The notes under the pieces: generated by a model
Seen by the model: only the letters and a program-made list of their open reading frames with translations
Databases searched by the model: none
What the model was told of the DNA's origin: nothing
In this document: positions 25,991 through 34,975 of the stretch, piece by piece
Layout of the letters: every line of letters starts with the position of its first letter
Position numbering within the stretch: position 1 is the first letter of the stretch
Assembly: GCF_001861355.1 (NCBI RefSeq)
Contig: NZ_MASN01000012.1
Coordinates: 1 to 64,000, forward strand
Origin: Natrialba sp. SSL1
Lineage (GTDB): Archaea; Halobacteriota; Halobacteria; Halobacteriales; Natrialbaceae
Reading direction: 5' to 3'
DNA: 64,000 nucleotides
Program-made: the position numbers and the translations under genes

Positions 25991-27208
25991 CTACGCCTCC
26001 GAAAAGACCACCTCCTGCTCGTGCAGTCGGTCGATATCGGCCGTCGAATACGAGAGCGCCTCCAGAATATCGGCTGTCTGTTCACCCTTTGCCGGCGGTC
26101 GCGAGGAGAAGCCGCCATCGTGAATACCTGCACTAAAGCGGAACGGGAGCGCTGGAGCGACGACGGCCTCGTCGGTCTCCGGATTGTACGAATCGACGAG
26201 CATCTCGCGCTCCTCAACGTGTGGATCGCGGTCGACGAGATCCGCGACGGTTCGAACCGCACCCGATGGGACGCCCGCGTCGAGCAGTTCCGTCTCGAGT
26301 TCCCAGATGTCGTACTGTTCGAACTCGGCGGTGAACTCGTCGCGAAGGATTTCGCGGTGGTCCATGCGGTCCTCGATGGTCTGGAAGCGCTCGTCCTCGA
26401 GGAGGTCCTCGCGGTCGAGGAGGTGACAGAGGCGTTCGTACATCGCTTCGGAGAGCGTGGCAACGTAGATGTAGTCGGTGCCGTCCTCGTCGCCCTCCTG
26501 CCCGCCGGCCGGGAAAACGCCGTTCGGTGCGCTGCCGATTCCGCGGCCGCCGGCGCGTTTGGGGAGGTCGCCGGTGCGGTCGTAGCGCGAGATCCAGTAG
26601 GACATCCAGGCGACGGCAACGTCGAACAGCGAGATGTCGATCTCGGTTCCCTCGCCGTGGCGGTCGCGATGGCGGACGGCCGCCAGGATCGCGAAGGCGG
26701 CGTTCGCACCCGTTCCGCAGTCGATGAGGCTCGCGCGGATGCGGACCGGCGGACGGTCGCTGTAGCCGGTCGTCGCCATGAGCCCGGACACCGCCTGGAT
26801 GCAGGGGTCGTAGCCGGGGTAGGAGCTGTAAGGGCCCGTACGACCGAAGCCCGACAGCGAGCAGTAGATCACGTCCTCGTTTCGTTCGGTAACGGACTCG
26901 TAGTCGAGGTCGTACTGTTCGAGAACGCCGGGGCGGAAGCTCTCGACGAAGACGTCCGCTTCGTCGACGAGTTCGGTGACGATTTCGTGGCCGTCCTCGG
27001 ACTTGAGGTCGACGCAGAGGCTCTGCTTGCCGTGATTGAACGGCGTGAACATACTGCCGCCCATGAGGTGTCTGAAGTTGTCTCCCGCGGGCGGTTCGAC
27101 CTTGATGACGGTGGCACCCATTTCGCCGAGCAGTTGCGTACAGACAGGTCCGGCAACCGACTGAGTCATGTCGACGACCGTGAGGTCGTCTAGCGGCTGT
27201 GGCTGCAT
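25991..27208 (-). CDS. family III CoA-transferase (CaiB/BaiF)
   Basis: This 405-aa protein matches family III CoA-transferases. The N-terminal VVDMTQSVAGPVCTQLL and MGATVIKVEPPAGDNFR lead the fold. The catalytic Asp is D163 in the conserved ASLIDCGTGANA. PNGVFPAGG and AFDESKS-like lid segments follow, and VRTVADLVDRDPHVEEREM is a family signature. The ATG at 27208 (MQPQPLDD) is clear, since the longer frame is a shadow extension. It moves CoA between two acids without a phosphorylated intermediate. It is convergent with the Lrp gene, and an MFS gene lies upstream on the same strand. Confidence 0.92.
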   Translation of the reverse strand: MQPQPLDDLTVVDMTQSVAGPVCTQLLGEMGATVIKVEPPAGDNFRHLMGGSMFTPFNHGKQSLCVDLKSEDGHEIVTELVDEADVFVESFRPGVLEQYDLDYESVTERNEDVIYCSLSGFGRTGPYSSYPGYDPCIQAVSGLMATTGYSDRPPVRIRASLIDCGTGANAAFAILAAVRHRDRHGEGTEIDISLFDVAVAWMSYWISRYDRTGDLPKRAGGRGIGSAPNGVFPAGGQEGDEDGTDYIYVATLSEAMYERLCHLLDREDLLEDERFQTIEDRMDHREILRDEFTAEFEQYDIWELETELLDAGVPSGAVRTVADLVDRDPHVEEREMLVDSYNPETDEAVVAPALPFRFSAGIHDGGFSSRPPAKGEQTADILEALSYSTADIDRLHEQEVVFSEA

Positions 27209-27299
27209 AGTCAGGGGATGTGAGTGAACCGAGAAAGACTTTTGGGAACAATGCACACGACGAGATGGGGGAGCGGGAGGCGGGAGGCGAGTGCCCGAC

Positions 27300-28523
27300 T
27301 CACTGCTCTGGAATGCGAGCTGCGAGGAGCAGCATAACACCCGCGAGAACGGCCAAAGCCATAAATGCCTGATCGAAGAAGTCGTTGTCAGCGGCCGCAC
27401 CGAACGCGACGGGACTCAATGCTGCGACCATGAACGCGATCGTTCGAAGGATCCCAAATCCGGTCCCTCTGATCTCCTCCGGGAGTGTCTCGAGGAGGTA
27501 CGGTTCGGTCACAGTTGCGAATCCGAGAAGTGTACTCACGAGGGCCGTTATCCCAACCAACGGCCAGAATCCTTCGATAAACGGCAACGCGAGAAGCGCA
27601 ATTGCGGGGCCACTCGCGACGATGACGAGCGAACGCCGAATGCCGATGCGGTCGTACGCGCCGCCCGCGAGGGGTTTGATGAGAATGCCGAGCGCGAAGA
27701 AGAGCCCGAACAGCGTCGAGGAGACGGTGGTCGAGAGGTCCTTGACTTCGATGAGATAAGTCGGATAGAAACTCGTGAAGGCCTGCCAGACACAGAGACC
27801 GAGCACCAGAACGGCGGTCGGGTAGATGACGGCTCGCTGTCCGAGCACGGCGAGGAGGTCGCGGATGCGTTCGGACAGCGGACCTGAATTGTCCTCGCCG
27901 TTCGCTGCCGGTTCCTGGACCGGGACGGTGAACCAGAGGACAGCGCCCATCAGCAAGAACAGCGGGATGACGAATCCGAACCCGAGCTGCCAGAGAAACA
28001 GCGACGCAATGACGCCGGCGAGCGGCGGGAGCACCGATTGCCCGGCGTCCTGTGAGGCCGCGGTGACGCCGTTTGCTGCGCCGATGCGTTCGGGGTACAG
28101 TTTCGGCAAGATCGTGTACCGCGCGACGGCGTACAGCGCCGTCCCGAACCCGAACAGCGCCGTTGCAGCGAAGAGGATCGCCGGCGAGTTGGCCGTGATA
28201 ACGAGGCCGAGGGTTATCGCGGCGACGACCGTACTAAGCGTCAGTACGGTTCGCTCACCGATTCGGTCGGCGAGCATCCCGCCCGGCAACTGCCCGATCG
28301 CGTACGCAAGAAAGAGGACCGTCAACAGCAAACCGGAGGTCGTCAGATCGAGCCCGTACGCCTCTCGAAGGTGAGGTAACAGTACTGGATAGATCATTCG
28401 AACACCCATCGAGAGGAACCAGCCACCCGCAAGCGCGAGCAGAATTGACCCACGCCCGTCCTTACGGAGTGCAGCGACTGTCTCGGAGAGTGCGCTCAGG
28501 GAACGCGACGGATCGGGTACCAC
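27300..28523 (-). CDS. MFS transporter (third)
   Basis: This 407-aa MFS protein has 12 predicted membrane segments. Motif A is GGMLADRIGERTVL (near residue 80), repeated in the second half as AGGAYDRIGIRRSL. The hydrophilic central loop is acidic. Translation begins with GTG at 28523. A TATA-like TTTAA about 28 nt upstream predicts a leaderless transcript. It shares a strand and a 91-bp gap with the CoA-transferase gene, so the two may import and activate one carboxylate. The IclR gene is divergent across a long intergenic region. Confidence 0.88.
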   Translation of the reverse strand: MVPDPSRSLSALSETVAALRKDGRGSILLALAGGWFLSMGVRMIYPVLLPHLREAYGLDLTTSGLLLTVLFLAYAIGQLPGGMLADRIGERTVLTLSTVVAAITLGLVITANSPAILFAATALFGFGTALYAVARYTILPKLYPERIGAANGVTAASQDAGQSVLPPLAGVIASLFLWQLGFGFVIPLFLLMGAVLWFTVPVQEPAANGEDNSGPLSERIRDLLAVLGQRAVIYPTAVLVLGLCVWQAFTSFYPTYLIEVKDLSTTVSSTLFGLFFALGILIKPLAGGAYDRIGIRRSLVIVASGPAIALLALPFIEGFWPLVGITALVSTLLGFATVTEPYLLETLPEEIRGTGFGILRTIAFMVAALSPVAFGAAADNDFFDQAFMALAVLAGVMLLLAARIPEQ

Positions 28524-28548
28524 GTGGCCCTACGATAGCAGTACGTGC

Positions 28549-28556
28549 AATTAAAG
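28549..28556 (-). promoter_or_regulatory. TATA box of the third MFS gene
   Basis: The reverse strand reads CTTTAATTG about 28 nt upstream of the GTG start, the usual spacing for a leaderless haloarchaeal transcript. Confidence 0.45.
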
Positions 28557-28747
28557 ATTGGTATACCCCCGAAAACGACTCCATTTCGGAGTGGCGTCGA
28601 CGAGAGTGAAGAATTTCGGCAGAGCCGAAACGTCGTGCTATCCAATTCTGACGGTCCTGATCGGATCGCCGGTATCGAAGTAACAAAACAGAACGAACAC
28701 AGAATGGCTTCTGGGCGAAAATAAAGAAGCCACGCGGTGTCCGTACG

Positions 28748-28809
28748 CAGCTGTACCAATATGGCTAGACATAACATGCCAGTAGCCATGTATTACGAAT
28801 GTACAGCTG
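28748..28809. repeat. nested inverted repeat
   Basis: CAGCTGTAC (28748-28756) is complementary to GTACAGCTG (28801-28809). Inside it, ATGGCTA (28761-28767) is complementary to TAGCCAT (28783-28789). The 62-bp structure could form a cruciform or an RNA stem-loop, or hold two operators. Confidence 0.6.
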
Positions 28810-29035
28810 TAATTCTGACCGCGATTTCGGTAAAATCGATCGAACGGACCGCAAGCAGCGTCACAATTTAACACACCAGACGCTCGATTCGCCAGCACCG
28901 AAACCACCAAAGTGCGTACAAACGTGATATATCTAAAATCGCCAGCAGTAGCCCAAATACACTCTCAACGTGTTGAATGCACAAGACTGGTGACACCGGC
29001 AGAATTATGGTCCTGTTACCACTTGTTCCGAGAGA

Positions 29036-29806
29036 ATGCCACACAATACCGAGGCTGGAGGGGGAATCCGGGCGACAGAAACCACATTCGCCCTCATCGA
29101 AACGCTTGCCGAGCGTGACCACGCGCGGCTGACGGAGCTCGCGACAGCAGTCGGTATCGCAAACAGCACCGCCTCCGAACACCTCGCGACACTCAAAGCA
29201 AACGGCTACGTCGTCGAAGACGACGAGGGCTACCGACTCGGCCTCAAGTTCATGGATGTCGGTATCAGAGCCAAACGTCACTACGACGGGCTACTCGAGT
29301 GCGCCGAGCCGGTGCTCGAACAGCTGGTCGACGAAACGGGTGAGACGATCGGACTGCTCGCACAGGAGAACAACCAGGCGGTGTACGTCGATCGGCGGGT
29401 CGGCGAGCAGGGAGTGCCGACGAACGCCTGGGTTGGCAAGCGAAAACCGATGCACACGATGGCTTCGGGGAAGGTGATTCTCGCGCACCTGTCGTCGGAT
29501 CGACGGGACGAAATCATCGACGACCGTGGCTTGACGGCGGTCACCGAGCAAACGATCACGACGCGCGACGAACTCGAGGCGGACCTCGAGACGGTCCGCG
29601 AGCGCGGCGTGGCGTTCAACGATTGTGAGTCACACGAACGGGTTCGTGGTGTAGCCGCGCCGATCGTTCTGGGGGACGATATTTACGGGGCCGTCGCCGT
29701 GGCGGGGCCGGCCAGGCGACTCACAGAGGCGTATTTTCGCGAGGAGTTACCGAACCTGTTGCTCGGTGCGGCGAACGAGATCGAGCTCAAGTTGACGTAT
29801 CACTGA
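29036..29806 (+). CDS. IclR family transcriptional regulator
   Basis: The 256-aa protein has an N-terminal winged helix (RLTELATAVGIANSTASEHL, residues 28-47) and a C-terminal GAF-like IclR effector domain (about 80-250). The latter contains GETIGLLAQENNQAVYVDR and MHTMASGKVILAHL. It probably senses a carboxylic or aromatic acid. The divergent MFS/CoA-transferase genes are the obvious candidates for control, through the repeat-rich intergenic region. The actual effector is unknown. Confidence 0.93.
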   Translation: MPHNTEAGGGIRATETTFALIETLAERDHARLTELATAVGIANSTASEHLATLKANGYVVEDDEGYRLGLKFMDVGIRAKRHYDGLLECAEPVLEQLVDETGETIGLLAQENNQAVYVDRRVGEQGVPTNAWVGKRKPMHTMASGKVILAHLSSDRRDEIIDDRGLTAVTEQTITTRDELEADLETVRERGVAFNDCESHERVRGVAAPIVLGDDIYGAVAVAGPARRLTEAYFREELPNLLLGAANEIELKLTYH

Positions 29807-29901
29807 CTCTGACGAGATCATGGTGGTTCGGACGGGCAGACCGTTCCCAGCGGTAGTGGCCCGCTGGCAGGGCAGTTGCGTGGAGAGAACGGGGAGGCGG
29901 A

Positions 29902-30309
29902 CTACAGCCAATCGGCCATGACGGCCCACAAAACGACGGCACTGAGAGCAATCGGCAGCAGTTTCGTCGCATCGAAGAACCCAGCCATCAGGACGAGTGA
30001 GAGGATGGCCCCGCTGCCAGCCAGGAGTCGCCACCAGCTGAACGGAAGCCAGAACTCGAGGACCGCCAGCGCAGCACAAAACGAGAGCGTTGCGGCGGTC
30101 AGCGCGAGGAATAATCCGAGAAGCGGCAAGTCGGCCGACACCGCAAGCTGGCCGAACAGCCCGCTGTCGCCATCACTCCACGGCCAGACCCACCGCAAGA
30201 GGCCGCCAAACTCCTGTTGTGCCTCCCTGTCCAGCGGCACGAGATACGACGCCGCAAAGTGGGCCTGTAGTAGCAGCACCACTGAGAACAGCCATTTTGC
30301 GGTCGTCAT
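29902..30309 (-). CDS. small membrane protein of unknown function
   Basis: This 135-aa frame is strongly hydrophobic with about four membrane segments. They lie around residues 4-21, 57-80 and 93-110, with one at the C-terminus. A Trp-rich hydrophilic stretch (WVWPWSDGD) lies between the first two. The composition is consistent with a real membrane protein rather than an antisense shadow. No family is recognised. It lies alone between IclR and the ornithine cyclodeaminase-like gene. Confidence 0.6.
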   Translation of the reverse strand: MTTAKWLFSVVLLLQAHFAASYLVPLDREAQQEFGGLLRWVWPWSDGDSGLFGQLAVSADLPLLGLFLALTAATLSFCAALAVLEFWLPFSWWRLLAGSGAILSLVLMAGFFDATKLLPIALSAVVLWAVMADWL

Positions 30310-30543
30310 ATTGTCTGTAAGCCGTGCTATACTAAAATCCTATCTGGGGACGGCAGTCGACTATGGTGGGTGTAACGGAGACAGTTACTGGGTAACCCGA
30401 ACCCGAGACGGAAGAGTGAGACGTCCAACGGAGTAGCAAGCGAATAGCACAGTCGCGATGGCACGAACGGGCACAACGCAATCCTTCGACGCCACCGAAG
30501 AGTTGGAAACGGTGCAGCGCAAGTCGTCGCCGCATCACGCGCC

Positions 30544-30553
30544 TTTTTCTATA
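30544..30553 (+). promoter_or_regulatory. TATA box for the cyclodeaminase-like gene
   Basis: TTTTTCTATA is centred about 25 nt upstream of the ATG at 30574. This spacing predicts a leaderless transcript. Confidence 0.5.
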
Positions 30554-30573
30554 CGGGATGAGAGACTCTGTGT

Positions 30574-31602
30574 ATGACCGAGACCCAAGCAGAGACGGGA
30601 ACAGAAACCCTGTTTCTCACCAGCGAACAGCTCGACGGACTCGCATCGCCGGCGGACTACGTCGCCGCAGTTCGCGACGGCTACCGACAGATCGGCGAGG
30701 GTGCACCGGCCTACCCCCGCCAGAAGTTCAACCGAACCGATCCGGACGGAATGTTCACGAGCTACGCCGCTCTGCTCCCCGACACCGGGGCAATGGGCGG
30801 CTACATGTACAGCTCCGGTTTCGGGGCCGGCAACGCCTGGTTCATGACGCCCCTGTTCGACGCCGAGAGCGGCGAACCGCTGGCCGTCCTCGACGGCGCG
30901 AGCATGAACCCGTTCAAAACCGGCGCTGCAGGTGCCGTCGCCGTCGACGAACTCGCCCGCGACGACGCTACGACGCTCGCCGTCATCGGCAGCGGCTCGC
31001 AGGCACGCGGCCAACTCCACACCACCGCAACCGTCCGTGACCTCGACGAGGTCCGCGTCTTCTCGCCGACACAAGCGAACCGCGAGACGTTCGCCGACGA
31101 GTTCGACGACCAGCTCTCGGCCGACGTTCGCGCGGTGGACTCGAGTACCGCCGCGCTCGACGGCGCGGATATCGTTATCACGGCGACGAAAGCGAGCGAG
31201 CCGGTCTTCGACGGCGACGACCTCGAGCCGGGAACTCACGTGACAGCAATGGGGCAGTACCAGGAGGGGAGCCGCGAACTCGATACGGCGACGATCGAGC
31301 GGGCCACCTACGTCCCCGATCTGCGCGAACGGGCCACCTACGACGCCGGCGCGTTTCTCGCCGCACTCGAGGCGGGCGCGATCACGGAGGACCACGTCCA
31401 CGCCGACCTAGGCGAGGTCGTGGCTGGCGAGGCGGCGGGCAGGACGAGCGACGAGGAGATTACGGTGTTCGACAGCGGCGGGACGGGGATCGAGACCGTC
31501 GCCGCGGCGCACATGCTCTACGAGCGAGCACGTGAGGAGGGGATCGGGTCGACGGTTTCGTTCGCACCGGCGAGCGAGGCGTTGACTGGCCGGTTACCGT
31601 AG
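30574..31602 (+). CDS. ornithine cyclodeaminase/mu-crystallin family dehydrogenase
   Basis: This 342-aa protein of the ornithine cyclodeaminase/alanine dehydrogenase family has the Rossmann motif VIGSGSQARGQL (residues 138-149) and an N-terminal substrate-binding half with YPRQKFNRTD and MFTSYAALLPDTGAMGGY. The AMGQYQEGSRELD segment is typical of the C-terminal half. It acts on an amino or imino acid with NAD(P). Whether it is a cyclodeaminase, alanine dehydrogenase or imine reductase cannot be settled here. The TAXI-TRAP transporter genes, convergent from the right, could import a related substrate. Confidence 0.9.
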   Translation: MTETQAETGTETLFLTSEQLDGLASPADYVAAVRDGYRQIGEGAPAYPRQKFNRTDPDGMFTSYAALLPDTGAMGGYMYSSGFGAGNAWFMTPLFDAESGEPLAVLDGASMNPFKTGAAGAVAVDELARDDATTLAVIGSGSQARGQLHTTATVRDLDEVRVFSPTQANRETFADEFDDQLSADVRAVDSSTAALDGADIVITATKASEPVFDGDDLEPGTHVTAMGQYQEGSRELDTATIERATYVPDLRERATYDAGAFLAALEAGAITEDHVHADLGEVVAGEAAGRTSDEEITVFDSGGTGIETVAAAHMLYERAREEGIGSTVSFAPASEALTGRLP

Positions 31603-31731
31603 CGGACTGTCCTGGCTGTTCGACTGCGACGGGAACTGATTACTATGACTCACAGGAGCTGACGGCGAGCCGCTCGAACCAACCGACAGCGAAACGGGCG
31701 GTGTGAGAGACGCCGAAAAGGGAGTGGGTCG

Positions 31732-33744
31732 CTAGTCTTTCGTCCCAGAGACGGGGTCGGAGTCAGCTGCAGAGCCGCTGCCGAACCGGGCAAGGATCGG
31801 CTCGCGAAGCTGGGCTATGACGAGCACGAGGATGAGCGCAACACAGGCCAGGCGGACCGCGGTGTTCGGGAACACCATGGCCAGTAGTCCTGCGACGAAG
31901 TAGACGCCCTTCACGGGGAAGACCACGGCTGGGCTCGGGTGGAAGAACTTCCCGTGGTAGTTGAGTCCGTGGGAGACGCCGAACGCGCCGAACAGCGCGA
32001 TCAGTCCCGACGCGAACGTCCATGGTCCCCAGCCGCCGACGACGAGTTCGGGGTTGTAGATGAACGCGAACGGCAGGATGTAGATCGGGGCCGAGATCTT
32101 CAGCGCCTCGAAGCAGGTGCGCCAGAAGTTGCTGTCGGCGATTCCGGTTGCGACGACGACAGCGATCGCGATCGGCGGTGTCAGTCCCGATAGGATCGCC
32201 GCGTACAGGACGAAGTAGTGTGCGGCGAGTTCCGGCACGAAGAACTGTTGGACGAGTGCCGGTGCGATCAGCGCTGCGACGACGACGTAGGCTGCCACCG
32301 TCGGCATCCCAAGTCCGAGGATGATCGAGATGATCATCGCGAGGATGACCGCGACGACCATCACGCCGCCCGAGAGGTCGAGCAGGGCAAGCGAGAGCAC
32401 ACCCGGAACGCCCGACGCCTCGAGAATGTCGACGACGCCATTAATCGAGGCGATGATGATCGCGATTGGCGCGAGGATAATCGCACCTTCACGGAAGCCG
32501 AAGGCAGCCTGTCCGAGGAGGTCGGAGAACTCCGCTTTGACGTCGCCGCCGTTGGTGATCGTCGCGACGAGCGGGAAGCCAAAGCCGGTGACCAACATCG
32601 CGACGACGGTGTAGAGCGCGGATGTCAGCACCGTCCACTGGAGAACGCCGAGCGTCCAGATCAGGATCGCGAACGGAATCCCGAACCGTGCGCCCTGAAT
32701 CGCGAGTTCGCGACGGCTCAGCCGTTCGTCGAAGTGATTCGTTACCGCGACATCGAGGTCCTGCCCGCGGAGCTGTTCAGTCCCCGTGTAGTGGACGGCG
32801 ATGATGACCGAGCCGTAGAAGATCGCCGCCGGGATGAGGCCGGCGACGAGCACGTCCAGGTACGTGATGCCGAGCAAGGACGCCATCACGAAGGCGGCTG
32901 CGCCCATCACTGGCGGCATGATCTGTCCGCCGGTTGACGCGACAGATTCGATGCCGCCGGCCACCTCTGAGTCGATCCCACTCTCCTTCATCAGCGGAAT
33001 CGTGAACGAGCCGGTGATCGCCGTGTTCGCGGCCTGACTCCCGGTAATCGAACCAATGATGATGCTCGCGGTGACCGCAGAAAGTGCAACGCCCGACCGG
33101 ACGAGTTCTGCGGCACGCAGCGCAAGCCGCATGATGAGGTCGAACGCACCGAAGCCGCGCATCAGTCCCGCATAGAGCAGGAACAACGCGACCCAGGTCG
33201 CAATAATCCGGGAGATCGAGCCGTAGACTCCCTGAAAGTCGAGCACCATAATGTTCGCCGTACGGTTGAGGCTGAAGCCGCCGTGGCGAAGGATACCGGG
33301 TGCGTAGTTTCCGTAGACTCCATACAGGATCGCAGCGACGATGACTGCGAGGAACGTCAACCCGTAGGCGCGGTACGAGAGGTACAACACTACGAGGACG
33401 AACGCCGCAGCGATCGCGTACTCGTGAGTCAGGGCGGTCCCGACCCGGATCGAGAGCAGTGTCTCGTAGAACGCATACATGTACACCGTGGTCCCGATCG
33501 TGATCACACTCGAGACGCTCAGTAGAACCATGTCGAGTGTGTTTCCGTCCTCGATCGCGTCGATCAGTTCGTCTCCCAGGTAGACGAGCATGATCGCACC
33601 GAGGAAGATGACGGTGAAGAGGATGCGATCCATCTGCTGGGTAAACGCGTAGTAGAGGATCCACACCCAGGTAACGATCGCAAAGAGCGTGATCGCATCG
33701 CGAGCGATATCGAGCCGGTTCTTATCAGCTGTTGAATAAACCAT
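31732..33744 (-). CDS. TRAP transporter fused 4TM/12TM permease
   Basis: This 670-aa integral membrane protein fuses the small (DctQ-like) and large (DctM-like) TRAP permease units, as in TAXI-type systems. It has about 16-18 membrane spans. The segments GSITGSQAANTAITGSFTIP, SVASTGGQIMPPVMGAAAFV and GLTPPIAIAVVVATGIA are large-subunit signatures. It uses an ion gradient to import a carboxylate delivered by the binding protein, whose gene lies just upstream on the same strand. Its C-terminal end is Ser/Asp-rich. The substrate is unknown, and glutamate-like or other organic acids are known for the class. Confidence 0.95.
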   Translation of the reverse strand: MVYSTADKNRLDIARDAITLFAIVTWVWILYYAFTQQMDRILFTVIFLGAIMLVYLGDELIDAIEDGNTLDMVLLSVSSVITIGTTVYMYAFYETLLSIRVGTALTHEYAIAAAFVLVVLYLSYRAYGLTFLAVIVAAILYGVYGNYAPGILRHGGFSLNRTANIMVLDFQGVYGSISRIIATWVALFLLYAGLMRGFGAFDLIMRLALRAAELVRSGVALSAVTASIIIGSITGSQAANTAITGSFTIPLMKESGIDSEVAGGIESVASTGGQIMPPVMGAAAFVMASLLGITYLDVLVAGLIPAAIFYGSVIIAVHYTGTEQLRGQDLDVAVTNHFDERLSRRELAIQGARFGIPFAILIWTLGVLQWTVLTSALYTVVAMLVTGFGFPLVATITNGGDVKAEFSDLLGQAAFGFREGAIILAPIAIIIASINGVVDILEASGVPGVLSLALLDLSGGVMVVAVILAMIISIILGLGMPTVAAYVVVAALIAPALVQQFFVPELAAHYFVLYAAILSGLTPPIAIAVVVATGIADSNFWRTCFEALKISAPIYILPFAFIYNPELVVGGWGPWTFASGLIALFGAFGVSHGLNYHGKFFHPSPAVVFPVKGVYFVAGLLAMVFPNTAVRLACVALILVLVIAQLREPILARFGSGSAADSDPVSGTKD

Positions 33745-33774
33745 ATATTCCGTGTTCGTCCCGTCGTCACTCAG

Positions 33775-34830
33775 TTAAATTTCGCCTCGAGTCCAGTCGT
33801 CGTTCCAGACGCCGTTGTCTTCGTACCAGTCGGCTGCACCGGGGTGGATACCGACTTCGTCGGTGTGAGTGAGGGCGAACGTGAAGTTATCGGGATCGGA
33901 GTAGTCGAGAATCGCAGGCTGTGCGTCCTGCATCGACTGGTAGTGTTCGTGGCAGATCTCCATGAGGTCGTAGACGACCTCGTCCGAGATGTCTGGGTCG
34001 AACATGTACGGGTACGTCTCCGTCCACGTTGCGTAGGAGTCGTCGCCAATGTCGACGTCTTGATCCCAGCCGCCCGGCGCCTCGTCGAGCTCCTCGTATC
34101 CTGCACCCGCGAACTCCTCGGCTGCGTCGGCGAACTCGTCGGTCATCTCGACCATCTGGACGTCGTTCCGCGCGTCGACTTCGACGGCCCAGGCGGGCAG
34201 CGCATCGTAGTTCGACGTGTAGACGACCGCTGCATCGACACGGCCTTCCTCCATTGCACTCGCCGCCTCACTGGTTTCGAAGTTGACAACCCCGTCCTCT
34301 AGTTCCTCCCAGAGACCGACTTCGCCGTACATCTGTTCGGTCATGTCCCGAAGCCCCCAGCCAGCAGGGAGCGCGTAGATGTCGGCACCGAACAGGTCGT
34401 CGGTGGTCTCGATCCCGCTGTCCTCCAGTGCAACCCAGTAGAGGTTCAGCGAGAGGTGTGAGAAGCCGTGCAGTGGGAACGTATCGATGTTGTCCGGCTC
34501 CTCGAACGGCCCCGAGTCCGTCAGCGCCTGATTGAGGATGAAGTTCCCCGTCGAGTAGGCGTTTAGTTCGTCGTCGGCGTACAGTCGCATCGACTGCGGG
34601 TCACCGCCGGCGTCCTGCGTAATGAAGTTGATCGAGTCGGATTGCTCGCTAACGACTCGCTGGATTGCCTGTGAGTTGTCGTACGTCGTCGACCCGGACG
34701 ACGACGATCCGACCGTAATATCGGTTTGGTCACCGCCGCCAAGGCACCCAGCGAGACCAACAAGCCCGACCCCTCCAGTTAGCTTTAATGCGTCTCGTCG
34801 TGAAACACCGTCCTTGCAAGACATCATCAT
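33775..34830 (-). CDS. TAXI family TRAP solute-binding lipoprotein
   Basis: This 351-aa extracytoplasmic receptor has a twin-arginine signal (RRDALK, residues 11-16) followed by the hydrophobic stretch and lipobox LAGC with C29, so it is exported by Tat and lipid-anchored. A GGGDQT linker follows. Then come TITVGSSSSGSTTYDNSQAI-like TAXI residues and DIYALPAGWGLRDMTEQM in the second lobe. It binds a substrate for the fused permease encoded 30 bp downstream. A TTTATATA box lies just upstream. Confidence 0.94.
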   Translation of the reverse strand: MMMSCKDGVSRRDALKLTGGVGLVGLAGCLGGGDQTDITVGSSSSGSTTYDNSQAIQRVVSEQSDSINFITQDAGGDPQSMRLYADDELNAYSTGNFILNQALTDSGPFEEPDNIDTFPLHGFSHLSLNLYWVALEDSGIETTDDLFGADIYALPAGWGLRDMTEQMYGEVGLWEELEDGVVNFETSEAASAMEEGRVDAAVVYTSNYDALPAWAVEVDARNDVQMVEMTDEFADAAEEFAGAGYEELDEAPGGWDQDVDIGDDSYATWTETYPYMFDPDISDEVVYDLMEICHEHYQSMQDAQPAILDYSDPDNFTFALTHTDEVGIHPGAADWYEDNGVWNDDWTRGEI

Positions 34831-34847
34831 ACAAGATACAGAGGCAG

Positions 34848-34855
34848 TATATAAA
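34848..34855 (-). promoter_or_regulatory. TATA box of the TAXI-TRAP operon
   Basis: The reverse strand reads TTTATATA about 18-25 nt before the start codon at 34830, in an AT-rich region. This is a strong haloarchaeal promoter with little or no leader. Confidence 0.6.
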
Positions 34856-34892
34856 TCTTTCCCATTAGTAGGTCAAAAACCGAGAGTTGGCG

Positions 34893-34913
34893 CGTACTTT
34901 CACACTAAGTACG
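34893..34913. terminator. 7-bp stem hairpin ending the DUF58 operon
   Basis: CGTACTT and AAGTACG form a perfect stem around a 7-nt loop. In the leftward direction it is followed by a T-run (GGTTTTTGACC) at about 34872-34881. It could terminate the operon to its right, or act as an operator for the TAXI promoter. Confidence 0.4.
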
Positions 34914-34975
34914 ATTATAACTAGGTATTTCGTAAAATTTTCATTTAGAGGAGACGGGCCGATACACCGGGAAGA

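Larger units (their letters stand above)
28524..29035. other. long AT-rich intergenic region between MFS and IclR genes
   Basis: These 512 bp contain no gene with halophilic coding character. The leftward MFS promoter lies at 28549-28556, and nested inverted repeats occupy 28748-28809. The GGTGACACC word at 28989-28997 is a near-palindrome close to the IclR start and may be an operator. The length is unusual for this window. Confidence 0.5.

Noticed and set aside
26021-27193. 390-aa frame antisense to the family III CoA-transferase
   Set aside because: It is complementary to the coding strand of a clear enzyme and has no recognisable domain.
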